Source: Lysobacterales bacterium
Lineage (GTDB): Bacteria > Pseudomonadota > Gammaproteobacteria > Xanthomonadales > Rhodanobacteraceae
Assembly (NCBI GenBank): GCA_021324945.1
Contig: JAJPID010000039.1
Coordinates: 40,892-104,891 of the forward strand
DNA length: 64,000 nt
Direction: 5' to 3'
How positions within the stretch are numbered: the first letter of the stretch is position 1; every line of letters starts with the position of its first letter. The translations under genes were made by a program, and so were the position numbers. Under the pieces are notes generated by a model. That model did not search any database and was not told the origin of the DNA. It saw only the letters and a program-made list of their open reading frames with translations. Below are positions 56,778-64,000 of this stretch, piece after piece.

Positions 56778-57746
56778 ATGAAACTGCAACGCATCGCCAT
56801 CCTCGGCGGCACCGGTTTCATCGGCAGCCACCTGGTGCCCAAGCTCGCAGCCGCGGGTTGCCGCGTGACCGTGCTCTCGCGCAACCGCGAGAAACACCGC
56901 GCACTGTTCGTGCTTCCGTCGGTGCGGGTAGTCAGCGTCAACATGTACGAACGCGCGGCGCTAGCGCGCGAGTTCGCCGGTCACGATGCGGCGTTGAACC
57001 TGGTCGGCATCCTCAACGAAACAGGCGGCACGAAATTCTCTCGCGCGCATGTCGATCTCACCGCGACCGCGATCGCTGCCTGCCGCGAGGCCGGCATCGC
57101 GCGATTGCTGCAAATGAGTTCGATCAACGCTGGCAGCGACGCATCGAAATATCTGAAGACGCGCGGCGAAGCGGAAACGCTGGTGAAGAATTCCGGGCTG
57201 GACTGGACGATCTTCCGGCCGACCATCGTCTTCGGCGCGGGCGACGGGCTGGTGTCGCGTTTCCACAGGCTGCTGAAGCTCTCGCCGGTGCTGCCGCTCG
57301 CGCGACCCGAAGCGAAGATCGCGCCGGTGTACGTGGGCGATGTGTGTGGGGCGATCGTGCAGTGCTTGGCGGAACGACAGAGCCTCGGCCGGATCTACGA
57401 GCTGTACGGACCGGACACCTACACGCTGCTGCAAATCGTGCGCATGATCCGCGATGCCGCGCACCTGCGCCGCGCGGTGCTGCCGCTACCCGATGCGCTG
57501 GGCTGGCTGCAAGCCTGCGCGGCCGAACTCATTCCGGGCAAACCCTTTTCGCGCGACAACTTCAATTCGCTGAAGCTCGATGCGGTGGGCACACGCGATG
57601 GTCTGGCCGAACTGCGGATCGCACCGCGCCGTTTCGCGACGCTGCTGCCGGATTTGCTCTCGCCCGATCCGCGCGAGCGCCGCATGAACCAGGCGCGCGC
57701 CAGCCAGCGGGACATCGGCCGGCACGCGTATGAGGATGTGAACTGA
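56778..57746 (+). CDS. NDUFA9-like NAD(P)-binding Rossmann protein
   Basis: A 322-residue atypical short-chain dehydrogenase with the nucleotide motif [10 protein letters not shown] at the start and later [12 protein letters not shown] and [10 protein letters not shown]. It matches the complex I NDUFA9-subunit-like group. In bacteria these are lone proteins with a proposed nucleotide-sugar epimerase or reductase-like fold. It starts seven bases after the slt stop, so the two are probably one operon. Function unknown. Confidence 0.88.
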   Translation: MKLQRIAILGGTGFIGSHLVPKLAAAGCRVTVLSRNREKHRALFVLPSVRVVSVNMYERAALAREFAGHDAALNLVGILNETGGTKFSRAHVDLTATAIAACREAGIARLLQMSSINAGSDASKYLKTRGEAETLVKNSGLDWTIFRPTIVFGAGDGLVSRFHRLLKLSPVLPLARPEAKIAPVYVGDVCGAIVQCLAERQSLGRIYELYGPDTYTLLQIVRMIRDAAHLRRAVLPLPDALGWLQACAAELIPGKPFSRDNFNSLKLDAVGTRDGLAELRIAPRRFATLLPDLLSPDPRERRMNQARASQRDIGRHAYEDVN

Positions 57747-57767
57747 CGGGCTCGCGACTCGGGCGAG
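57747..57767 (+). repeat. Degenerate heptamer array after the NDUFA9-like gene
   Basis: ACGGGCT, CGCGACT and CGGGCGA follow the stop codon in 7-base steps. The units resemble CTCGGGA-type repeats after rho. Only three units are visible, so this is the weakest array. Confidence 0.5.
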
Positions 57768-57823
57768 CGCAACGGACAAGCCGCGATGAAGCGGCCACGC
57801 ATTTTCGCTGTCAGAATCGTCGC

Positions 57824-59050
57824 ATGAAGATCTACGAGGTCGGCGGCGTGGTGCGCGACGAGTTGCTCGGCCGCGCGCACGGCGACCGCGATTACGTGGT
57901 GGTCGGCGCGACGCCATCAGAGATGCTCGCGCTAGGCTATGCGCCGGTAGGCAAGGATTTTCCGGTTTTCCTGCATCCGCAGACGAAAGAGGAATACGCG
58001 CTGGCGCGCACCGAACGCAAGTCGGGCCGGGGCTATCACGGTTTCGAGATGCATGCCTCTCCCGACGTGACGCTGGAGCAGGATCTGGCGCGGCGCGATC
58101 TCACCATCAACGCGATGGCGCGCGACGAACACGGCGCGCTGGTCGATCCCTATCACGGCGAAGCGGATTTGCGCGCGCGCGTGTTGCGGCACGTCACGCC
58201 CGCGTTCGTCGAAGATCCGGTGCGCGTGCTGCGCGTGGCGCGCTTCATGGCGCGTTTCGCGCCGCTGGGTTTCCACGTCGCCGAGGAAACGCTGACGCTG
58301 ATGCGCGAGATGGTGGCCAACGGCGAAGTGGAACACCTGGTACCCGAGCGCGTGTGGGCCGAAACGCGCAAGGCGTTGACCGAGCCGCAACCTTCCGCAT
58401 TCCTGCAAACCTTGCGCGCATGCGGCGCGTTGGGCGCGTTGTTTCCGGAAATCGACGCGCTGTACGGCGTGCCGCAATCGCCGCAGCATCACCCCGAAGT
58501 CGATTGCGGCGTGCATCTGGAGCTGGTGCTAGATCAGGCCGCCAAGCTCGCGCCCGGCGACGATCTGGTCGGTTACTGCGCATTGACGCACGATCTCGGC
58601 AAGGCGCTGACGCCGAGCGAGGTGCTGCCGCGTCACATCGCGCATGAACACCGCGGCATCACGCCGGTGCGCACGTTGTCGGAACGCCTGCGCGTGCCCG
58701 GCGAACACGCACAACTGGCTGAACTCACCTGCCGCCATCACCTCGAAGCGCACCGCGCGCTGGAATTGAAACCGGAGACGGTGCTGGAACTGCTGCTGGC
58801 CTTCGATTCACTGCGCCGGCCTTCGCGTCTGGAACCGTTTCTGCTGACCTGCACTGCCGACAAGCGCGGGCGCTTGCAGCACGAAAACGATGCTTATCCT
58901 CAGGCCGATTATCTGCGCGCCGCACGCAACGCGGCCGTCGCGGTCACATCAACGCCGTTCGTCGAACAGGGCTTGCAGGGTACGCAGATCGGCGACGCAA
59001 TGCGGCGTGCGCGGATCGAGGCGATCGCGAAGGTATCGAAGCCGTTATAG
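57824..59050 (+). CDS. cca: Multifunctional CCA tRNA nucleotidyltransferase
   Basis: A 408-residue class II CCA-adding enzyme that builds or repairs the 3' CCA end of tRNA. The nucleotidyltransferase head has the metal Asp pair GDRDYVVVG and the NTP-binding [13 protein letters not shown]. The C-terminal HD domain ([14 protein letters not shown]...[12 protein letters not shown]) adds phosphohydrolase activity, as in E. coli. It overlaps the convergent midA-like gene by six bases. The ATG at 57824 is well placed, but the upstream region holds heptamer repeats rather than a clear promoter. Confidence 0.96.
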   Translation: MKIYEVGGVVRDELLGRAHGDRDYVVVGATPSEMLALGYAPVGKDFPVFLHPQTKEEYALARTERKSGRGYHGFEMHASPDVTLEQDLARRDLTINAMARDEHGALVDPYHGEADLRARVLRHVTPAFVEDPVRVLRVARFMARFAPLGFHVAEETLTLMREMVANGEVEHLVPERVWAETRKALTEPQPSAFLQTLRACGALGALFPEIDALYGVPQSPQHHPEVDCGVHLELVLDQAAKLAPGDDLVGYCALTHDLGKALTPSEVLPRHIAHEHRGITPVRTLSERLRVPGEHAQLAELTCRHHLEAHRALELKPETVLELLLAFDSLRRPSRLEPFLLTCTADKRGRLQHENDAYPQADYLRAARNAAVAVTSTPFVEQGLQGTQIGDAMRRARIEAIAKVSKPL

Positions 59051-60274
59051 CCGCTCGCTGCGATCGATCTCGATCAACGGCGCGAACAATTCTTGCGCGT
59101 CGAGTCCGCGCGCGAACAACATCGTCTGAAAACGCTCGCCCATTTCGCCCGGCAAGGTCAACCGCTTCACCTCGTTCGCCAGCGCGTAGCGCGCTACTGC
59201 GTCATTCGACGCGGCATAAGCCTCGGCGAACGCGGTCTCCAGACCTGCGGCGATCAGGAACGCCGCCTGCGTGGCATAGCTGACACGCTCAAATCCGCAG
59301 GCATCGCCCGCCTCGGCCAGCGCAGTGAAATCCACGAACGCGGTGATGTCCTGCAAACCCGGATGCAACAGCGGATCGCCGTGCGCGCGATGGCGGTAAT
59401 GGCACACCAGCGTACCGTCGGATCGCTCGGGCAGATAGAACTCGCGACGCGGATAACCGTAATCGAGAAACAGCGCCGCGCCGCGCCTCATGCTCTGCGT
59501 GATCGCCTCGATCCACCACGGCAATTGCGGCAACGCCTCCGAACGATAACCATCGGAGAACCTGCCGAGCTGATCTTGCACATGCCGAACCGCGCCCGCG
59601 ACCAGCGCGTCGGCGGGCCGGTCGATGCGCGTGAAATTCTCCTGCGCATCCAGCACCACGTGTTCCTCGAAGATTTCGCCGTCGTCGATCGAAAAGCGTG
59701 TCACCGGCAACGCATCCAGCACTTCGTTGGCGAACAGCACGCCCGACCACTCTGTCTGTGGCGGACGATCCAGCCATTCGACGCGCACGAACAATTCGGG
59801 CGCAAGCGCATCGCGCAGGAATGCGCGCTGGCGTTCGCGCAAATCGGCGCTAGGTTCCAGCAGCCAATAGTGTTTTGGCAGCGCACCCAGCTTCTGCAAT
59901 TGCAATAGACAATCGCGCGCGAAAGTGCCGCTGCCGCCGCCGAGTTCAAAAAACGCCGCGTCTTCGCCGCAGGCGCGCAGCGCGGGCGCGAGCGCCTGCG
60001 CGTTACAGCGCGCGAACAGCGCACCCAGTTCCGGCGCGGTGACGAAATCCCCGGCCTTGCCGAATTTCAAACATCCCGCGCTGTAGTAGCCCAAGCCGGG
60101 CGCGTAGAGGCAACGCTCCATGAAACGTGAAAACGGCATCGGCCCGCTGCTCGCGATTTCCTCGCGGATCAGCGCGATGAGCCTTTGCGAATAGGCCAGT
60201 TCATCCGGCGACGGCGCGGGCAATTGCGTGTTCAAGATCGGGTGATTGCAGCAGGTGGGTGAATCCCGCAGCAT
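59045..60274 (-). CDS. SAM-dependent methyltransferase (MidA/NDUFAF7 family)
   Basis: A 409-residue protein of the MidA-like family. Key blocks are [21 protein letters not shown], the SAM loop [15 protein letters not shown] and [15 protein letters not shown]. Mitochondrial relatives methylate an arginine in complex I; the bacterial target is unknown. The start at 60274 leaves only 11 bases to the divergent pteridine reductase ATG, so a later start is possible (for example TTG 60235). It overlaps the cca stop by six bases. Confidence 0.9.
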   Translation of the reverse strand: MLRDSPTCCNHPILNTQLPAPSPDELAYSQRLIALIREEIASSGPMPFSRFMERCLYAPGLGYYSAGCLKFGKAGDFVTAPELGALFARCNAQALAPALRACGEDAAFFELGGGSGTFARDCLLQLQKLGALPKHYWLLEPSADLRERQRAFLRDALAPELFVRVEWLDRPPQTEWSGVLFANEVLDALPVTRFSIDDGEIFEEHVVLDAQENFTRIDRPADALVAGAVRHVQDQLGRFSDGYRSEALPQLPWWIEAITQSMRRGAALFLDYGYPRREFYLPERSDGTLVCHYRHRAHGDPLLHPGLQDITAFVDFTALAEAGDACGFERVSYATQAAFLIAAGLETAFAEAYAASNDAVARYALANEVKRLTLPGEMGERFQTMLFARGLDAQELFAPLIEIDRSERL

Positions 60275-60285
60275 AGCGCGCAGGC

Positions 60286-61032
60286 ATGCCCGCGCAATCG
60301 CAAAATTCCGTCGCGTTGATCACCGGTGCCGCGCGTCGCATCGGCGCGCAGATCGCACGCACGCTGCACGGCGCGGGCTACGACGTCGCGCTGCATTGCC
60401 GCCATTCGCGCGCGGAACTGGAGGCGCTGATCGCCGAACTGGAGTCGACGCGTGCGGGCTCGACGCTGGCATTGCAGGCCGATCTCACCGATAGCGCGTG
60501 TTTGCCGCAGTTGATCGAAAACGCGATCGCACGCTTCGGCAGGCTCGATGCACTGGTCAACAACGCCGCCACGTTTTCGCCGACCTCGTTCGGTTCGATC
60601 ACTTCGCAGCAGTGCGACGATTTCTTCGCGGTCAATGCACGCGCGCCCCTGCTGCTCTCGCAAGCCGCCGCCGCACACTTGCGACGATCGTGTGGCGCCA
60701 TCGTCAACATCATCGACATCTACGCGCAACATCCGCTGCCCCATTACATGGCCTATTGCATGAGCAAGGCCGCACTGGCGATGGCTACGCTCGCGCTGGC
60801 GCAGGAACTCGGGCCAGAGGTGCGGGTCAATGGCGTGTCGCCGGGCAACGTGCTGTGGTCGGAGCAGCCGATCAAGGCCGAGACGATGGTAACGCTCGTA
60901 GAACGCACCGCACTGAAGCGGCAGGGCTCGCCGCAGGACATTGCCGGCGCCGTCCTGTGGCTGCTGCGCGATGCGCCTTATGTCACCGGTCAGATTTTGC
61001 GCGTGGATGGCGGACGCGGATTGACGCTTTGA
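60286..61032 (+). CDS. folM: Pteridine reductase (FolM-like SDR)
   Basis: A 248-residue short-chain reductase with the pteridine-reductase signature: TGAARRIG (cofactor Arg), NNAATF, and a D-I-Y...Y-x3-K catalytic set (IDIYAQHPLPHYMAYCMSK). It reduces dihydrobiopterin or dihydrofolate and can support tetrahydropterin supply. folK and folB lie 0.8-1.6 kb away on the opposite strand, so the region is a folate cluster. The gene is divergent from the methyltransferase with an 11-base gap. Confidence 0.92.
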   Translation: MPAQSQNSVALITGAARRIGAQIARTLHGAGYDVALHCRHSRAELEALIAELESTRAGSTLALQADLTDSACLPQLIENAIARFGRLDALVNNAATFSPTSFGSITSQQCDDFFAVNARAPLLLSQAAAAHLRRSCGAIVNIIDIYAQHPLPHYMAYCMSKAALAMATLALAQELGPEVRVNGVSPGNVLWSEQPIKAETMVTLVERTALKRQGSPQDIAGAVLWLLRDAPYVTGQILRVDGGRGLTL

Positions 61033-61102
61033 TGCGGCGTTCATCTCTTCTTGAACTTGGCGCCGCCATTCTGCATTGCGATTCCCCCAGTGAAACAGCC
61101 TG

Positions 61103-61774
61103 ATGAATGCCGAATCGAACATCGCTTTGACGCCCACCGATACGCGCGGCATCGCGCACGCGATCCTGAATTTTCTCAGCGAGATCCCGCGCAGCGCCGA
61201 ACCGCCGTCCGTTTCGCCGCGCATGCGTTCTGAAGCGATCGCCGCTGCCGCGCGCCGGCGCGCGTTCATCGCTTCGGCTTCGCTGTCCCTGCCGCCGGGT
61301 CCGCTGGGCTGGGTGACCATGTTGCCGGAGCTGGTGGCGATCTGGAAAATCCAGGCGAAGATGGTGGCCGACATCGCCGCGGCGTACGGGCAATCCTCGA
61401 CGATCACGCGCGAGCAGATGCTCTACTGCCTGTTCAAGCATACCGCCGCACAGGCGGTGCGCGATCTGGTGGTGCGCGCGGGCGAGCGCTTCATCGTGCG
61501 GCACGCCACCGCACAGGCGTTGCGCGCCATCGCCGAGCGGATCGGTGTGAAACTCTCGCAACGCGCGTTGGGGGCGGGGCTCTCGCGCTTGTTGCCGCTG
61601 GTCGGCGCCGCGGGCGTGGGCGCGTACGCGTGGTTCGACACGCGGCAGGTCGCGCGCACCGCGATCTCAATGTTCTCGCAGGAAATCGAGTTCACGGAAA
61701 GCGCGCCGCGCAGTATGGAGATTCCCGCGCGGCGCGTGTCGCTGGACCAGAAGGCGCGGGAGGCGGGGTTGTAA
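61103..61774 (+). CDS. EcsC-like family protein
   Basis: A 223-residue protein that resembles EcsC-type proteins: a hydrophobic pair around SASLSLPPGPLGWVTMLPELVAIWKIQAKMVADIAAAYG, then an amphipathic helical region and a second hydrophobic segment (RLLPLVGAAGVGAYAWFDTRQVARTAI). It is probably membrane-associated. The family has no firm function. It is convergent with folK, whose end lies in a palindromic repeat 13 bases away. Confidence 0.65.
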   Translation: MNAESNIALTPTDTRGIAHAILNFLSEIPRSAEPPSVSPRMRSEAIAAAARRRAFIASASLSLPPGPLGWVTMLPELVAIWKIQAKMVADIAAAYGQSSTITREQMLYCLFKHTAAQAVRDLVVRAGERFIVRHATAQALRAIAERIGVKLSQRALGAGLSRLLPLVGAAGVGAYAWFDTRQVARTAISMFSQEIEFTESAPRSMEIPARRVSLDQKAREAGL

Positions 61775-61786
61775 GGCCCGTCATTG

Positions 61787-62287
61787 TCATTTCCGCGAAG
61801 GCGGAAATTCAGAATCTTCAAGCAACTCCATTGCAAGCTTCCTGATGGGCGCGCCTGGACGCGCGCGTTGAAGCCCAGCCCACAGCTCGCCGACTGTCGA
61901 ATTCTGCCGTTGCACACGAATCTCCGGCGCGATTTCACTGAGCGGCGCCAGCACGAACGCTTCACGCAATTCCGGCCGCTCCAGTGCGACGCCGTCGATC
62001 GCGACGATATCGAGATCCAGCGTGCGATCGGCGTAACGTGCGCCGCGCACGCGGCCTTCGCGCGCTTCCAGCGCGTGCAGCCAGTCGTTCAACGCTTCTA
62101 CACTGAAGTCCGTTCGCAAACTCACCGCGAGATTCCAGAACGGCGGCCCGTCGAATCCGACCGCGGCGGATTCGTATGCAGATGAAACCTGCAACTCGCC
62201 GAAGCGCGCGCGCAACTCGCGCAGCGCCGCGCGCAGATGTCTTTCCGGTTCGAGATTGGACCCCAGGCTGAGATAAAAGCGGTGCAT
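61787..62287 (-). CDS. folK: 2-amino-4-hydroxy-6-hydroxymethyldihydropteridine pyrophosphokinase (HPPK)
   Basis: A 166-residue HPPK that transfers pyrophosphate from ATP to 6-hydroxymethyl-dihydropterin in folate synthesis. The signature is GSNLEPERHLRAALREL, and the catalytic block is VRGARYADRTLDLDIVAIDG. The last eight residues (SEFPPSRK) and the stop codon are encoded by a small palindromic repeat, so the C-terminus appears to have been extended by it. It starts one base after the folB stop, forming a folB-folK operon. Confidence 0.94.
   Translation of the reverse strand: MHRFYLSLGSNLEPERHLRAALRELRARFGELQVSSAYESAAVGFDGPPFWNLAVSLRTDFSVEALNDWLHALEAREGRVRGARYADRTLDLDIVAIDGVALERPELREAFVLAPLSEIAPEIRVQRQNSTVGELWAGLQRARPGAPIRKLAMELLEDSEFPPSRK
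61789..61808. repeat. Palindromic repeat overlapping the folK stop codon
   Basis: ATTTCCGC and GCGGAAAT pair around GAAG. The folK stop codon starts within it and the last codons of folK are repeat sequence. Confidence 0.65.
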
Positions 62288-62288
62288 C

Positions 62289-62648
62289 TCAAGCCGGCCG
62301 CATCCCGCGTTCCAATATCACGCCCACCGATTTCGCGCCGCGCACCGCGCCGGGTTTGGACAATTTCAAGCGCAGCCACGCCACGCCGAATTCCTCGCGC
62401 AAGATTTGCGCGCAACGCTCGGCCAGCGTTTCGATCAACTGGAATTGCGAGGCTTCGACGAAAGCGATCAGGCGCTTGGATACTTGCTTGTAATCCAGCG
62501 CATGCTCGATCAGCTCGCTGGCGGCGGGTTGGGTGGTGTCGAACGCCATCTCGACGTCCAGCCTGACCGGTTGCCGCACGCGGCGCTCCCAGTCGTAGAT
62601 GCCGATGGTGGTTTCGATCTGCAAACCTTCGATGAAGACGATGTCCAT
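62289..62648 (-). CDS. folB: Dihydroneopterin aldolase
   Basis: A 119-residue enzyme from ATG 62648 that converts dihydroneopterin to 6-hydroxymethyl-dihydropterin, the substrate of FolK. Sequence features are IEGLQIETTIGIYDWERRVRQPV, LDYKQVSKRLIAFVE and ETLAERCAQIL, the usual FolB pattern with the catalytic Lys in the C-terminal half (LKLSKPGAVRGAKSVGV). It precedes folK with a one-base gap. The track ORF adds 22 unneeded codons. Confidence 0.95.
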   Translation of the reverse strand: MDIVFIEGLQIETTIGIYDWERRVRQPVRLDVEMAFDTTQPAASELIEHALDYKQVSKRLIAFVEASQFQLIETLAERCAQILREEFGVAWLRLKLSKPGAVRGAKSVGVILERGMRPA

Positions 62649-62798
62649 AAGAGCCGGGCCGGTCTGGTGGCGGGACGCAAAACTGATTGTCACCGCAATT
62701 GTCGAAGCTTCCAAACAAGGGCGATCTCTCGCACCGTTTCATCCTTGCGCAGTGGTGCGGCAGCGCACCCCATTACCTGCCCTCGATCCCCTTTTCAA

Positions 62799-63848
62799 TC
62801 AGATCGCCGCAAGACTCTCGAGATCCCACCGCGGCCTGACCCGAATCTCCGCGCTCTCGATCTGTCCCGCCTGTAAACGCAATGCACCAGCCAGCGCGAT
62901 CATCGCGCCGTTGTCGGTGCAGAACACCAGGCGCGGGAAATAAGTGCGGAAACCTTCGCGCCTTCCCGCTTCCGCCAATTGCGCACGCAGTTTCCGATTG
63001 GCGCCCACGCCGCCGGCGACCACCAACTTGTCGTAGCCGGTTTGCGCCAACGCGCGGCGGCATTTGATCGCCAGCGTTTCGACGATCGCGTCCTCGAACC
63101 CGCGCGCGATATCGGCGCGCGTCTGTTCGCTCTGGTCCGAATCGCGCCAGGCCAGCAGCACCTGCGTCTTGAGGCCGGAGAAACTGAAATCCAGTCCGGG
63201 TCGGTCGGTCATCGGCCGCGAGAATTGGTACACGTCGGGCCGGCCGGATTCGGCGGCTTTCGCCAGATGCGGACCGCCGGGATACGGCAGGCCCATTAAT
63301 TTCGCGGTCTTGTCGAAAGCTTCGCCGGCGGCGTCGTCCAGCGTGTCGCCCAAGATTTGGTAGCGACCAATCGCTTCCACGCCCACCAGCATCGAATGAC
63401 CGCCCGACACCAGCAACGCCACGAAGGGGGGCGACAAGGGCTCCGCCCCAGGCGCAGGTTCTTCGAGCAGCGGCGCCAGCAGATGCCCCTCCATGTGGTG
63501 CACGCCGATGGCAGGAATCTCCAAAGCCCACGCCAGTGCGCGCGCCAGCGAGGCGCCGACCAGCAGCGCACCGATCAAGCCCGGCCCGGAGGTGTAGGCC
63601 ACGCCGCCCAGATCGCCGACGTTCAAACCGGCTTCGTCCAGGGTCTGGTGCAGCAGCGGCAGCAGCTTGCGGACGTGATCACGGCTGGCCAGTTCCGGCA
63701 CCACGCCGCCGTATTCGGCGTGCAAGTCCACTTGTGAATACAAGGCGTGCGCCAGCAGCCCGCGGCGGGGCTCATAGACCGCCACTCCGGTCTCGTCGCA
63801 GGAGGACTCGATGCCCAGCACGGGCTTTGAAAATTCGCTTGTGGACAC
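62799..63848 (-). CDS. tsaD: tRNA N6-threonylcarbamoyladenosine transferase TsaD
   Basis: TsaD (YgjD/Gcp) transfers the threonylcarbamoyl group to A37 of ANN-reading tRNAs with TsaB and TsaE. ASKHA-fold motifs are present: [15 protein letters not shown], the metal His pair in [17 protein letters not shown], and the C-terminal [16 protein letters not shown]. The start is uncertain: GTG 63848 gives [16 protein letters not shown], and GTG 63821 gives MLGIESS with normal family length. Its N-terminal codons overlap the rpsU promoter. It is divergent from rpsU, as in many gammaproteobacteria. Confidence 0.95.
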   Translation of the reverse strand: MSTSEFSKPVLGIESSCDETGVAVYEPRRGLLAHALYSQVDLHAEYGGVVPELASRDHVRKLLPLLHQTLDEAGLNVGDLGGVAYTSGPGLIGALLVGASLARALAWALEIPAIGVHHMEGHLLAPLLEEPAPGAEPLSPPFVALLVSGGHSMLVGVEAIGRYQILGDTLDDAAGEAFDKTAKLMGLPYPGGPHLAKAAESGRPDVYQFSRPMTDRPGLDFSFSGLKTQVLLAWRDSDQSEQTRADIARGFEDAIVETLAIKCRRALAQTGYDKLVVAGGVGANRKLRAQLAEAGRREGFRTYFPRLVFCTDNGAMIALAGALRLQAGQIESAEIRVRPRWDLESLAAI

Positions 63849-63856
63849 GCTATACT
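63827..63856 (+). promoter_or_regulatory. Sigma-70 promoter of rpsU
   Basis: TTGAAA, an 18-base spacer and TATACT lie just upstream of rpsU and inside the start of tsaD. A perfect 7-bp hairpin (GCCGGGA-CGA-TCCCGGC, 63867-63883) lies in the predicted rpsU leader. Confidence 0.65.
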
Positions 63857-63904
63857 TCACGGCTCGGCCGGGACGATCCCGGCAGTTTAGCAAGTGGAGC
63901 CGAT

Positions 63905-64000
63905 ATGCCCAGCGTCAAGGTTCGCGAGAACGAACCCTTCGAAATCGCCCTGCGCCGCTTCAAGCGCACCTGCGAGAAGGCCGGCGTGCTCGCCGAAACC
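63905..64000 (+). CDS. rpsU: 30S ribosomal protein S21, partial
   Basis: The first 32 codons of S21 are visible ([22 protein letters not shown], then [10 protein letters not shown]) before the window ends. S21 binds the head-platform region of the small subunit near the anti-Shine-Dalgarno sequence. The ATG follows GTGGAG. In many relatives dnaG and rpoD would follow; here the gene runs off the right edge. Confidence 0.96.
   Translation, partial: MPSVKVRENEPFEIALRRFKRTCEKAGVLAET

Noticed and set aside
55175-56944. 589-aa minus-strand ORF opposite slt
   Set aside because: It is an antisense frame of a clear Slt gene; Arg/Val-rich with no family pattern.

Overview
The window is a high-GC stretch of a Gammaproteobacterium, most likely order Xanthomonadales (Lysobacterales), family Rhodanobacteraceae or a close relative. 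The basis is GC-rich codon use, gene content and conserved neighbourhoods: rhlB/trxA/rho, rpoH near ftsX-ftsE, cytochrome c4 with two DsbA genes beside engB, and cca...folK-folB-tsaD/rpsU. Family-level placement is inference; no 16S or tRNA gene is present. This is ordinary chromosomal housekeeping DNA. I see no phage, integrase, transposase, CRISPR array, toxin-antitoxin or recognisable defence island.

Layout. 1-10.4 kb: mostly small secreted or unknown proteins, a TPR/FlgO-type regulator, an orphan ATP-grasp protein, a divergent LysR/EamA pair and a DUF1203 gene with an apparent CTG start. 10.7-18.3 kb: a frameshifted PepSY-like gene, an MFS transporter, aceE with a roughly 60-residue insertion, and maeB. 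18.4-31 kb: an RHS/YD-repeat remnant, a QEGLA protein overlapping rsgA, an AlaA-like aminotransferase, a GDSL hydrolase, DUF924, ogt, an SDR, sppA, a MATE exporter, DUF3667 and DUF4286.

31-42 kb is the core information-processing block: priA with two inverted DnaA boxes upstream, a shared terminator, rpoH, then an ftsE-ftsX-response regulator-ung operon, rhlB divergent from trxA, and rho. 42-49 kb: LOG protein, free-methionine sulfoxide reductase, a small ORF coupled to bioD, Dcp peptidase, DUF998, a lipoprotein, a dead alpha/beta-hydrolase fragment and gshA. 49-64 kb: engB, cytochrome c4, two DsbA proteins, an EEP nuclease/phosphatase, slt, an NDUFA9-like protein, cca, a MidA-like methyltransferase, pteridine reductase, folK, folB, tsaD and the start of rpsU.

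Functional links. ftsEX and Slt concern cell-wall remodelling at division. The two DsbA proteins and cytochrome c4 act in the periplasm. folM, folB and folK belong to folate/pterin metabolism. trxA, msrC and gshA concern thiol redox, and rho, rhlB and rpoH concern RNA and transcription.

The most unusual signal is short-repeat structure. Degenerate 7-bp tandem arrays sit directly after the stop codons of rho, rpoH and the NDUFA9-like gene, and a related array is translated inside the aceE insertion. A second family carries CCGGAATGACGG ends and lies in several intergenic gaps. Three broken genes, a response regulator that lost its phospho-acceptor in one receiver domain, and an inverted DnaA-box pair before priA are the other points worth checking. 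Start sites were chosen by eye from ribosome-binding sites and family length, so several are provisional.
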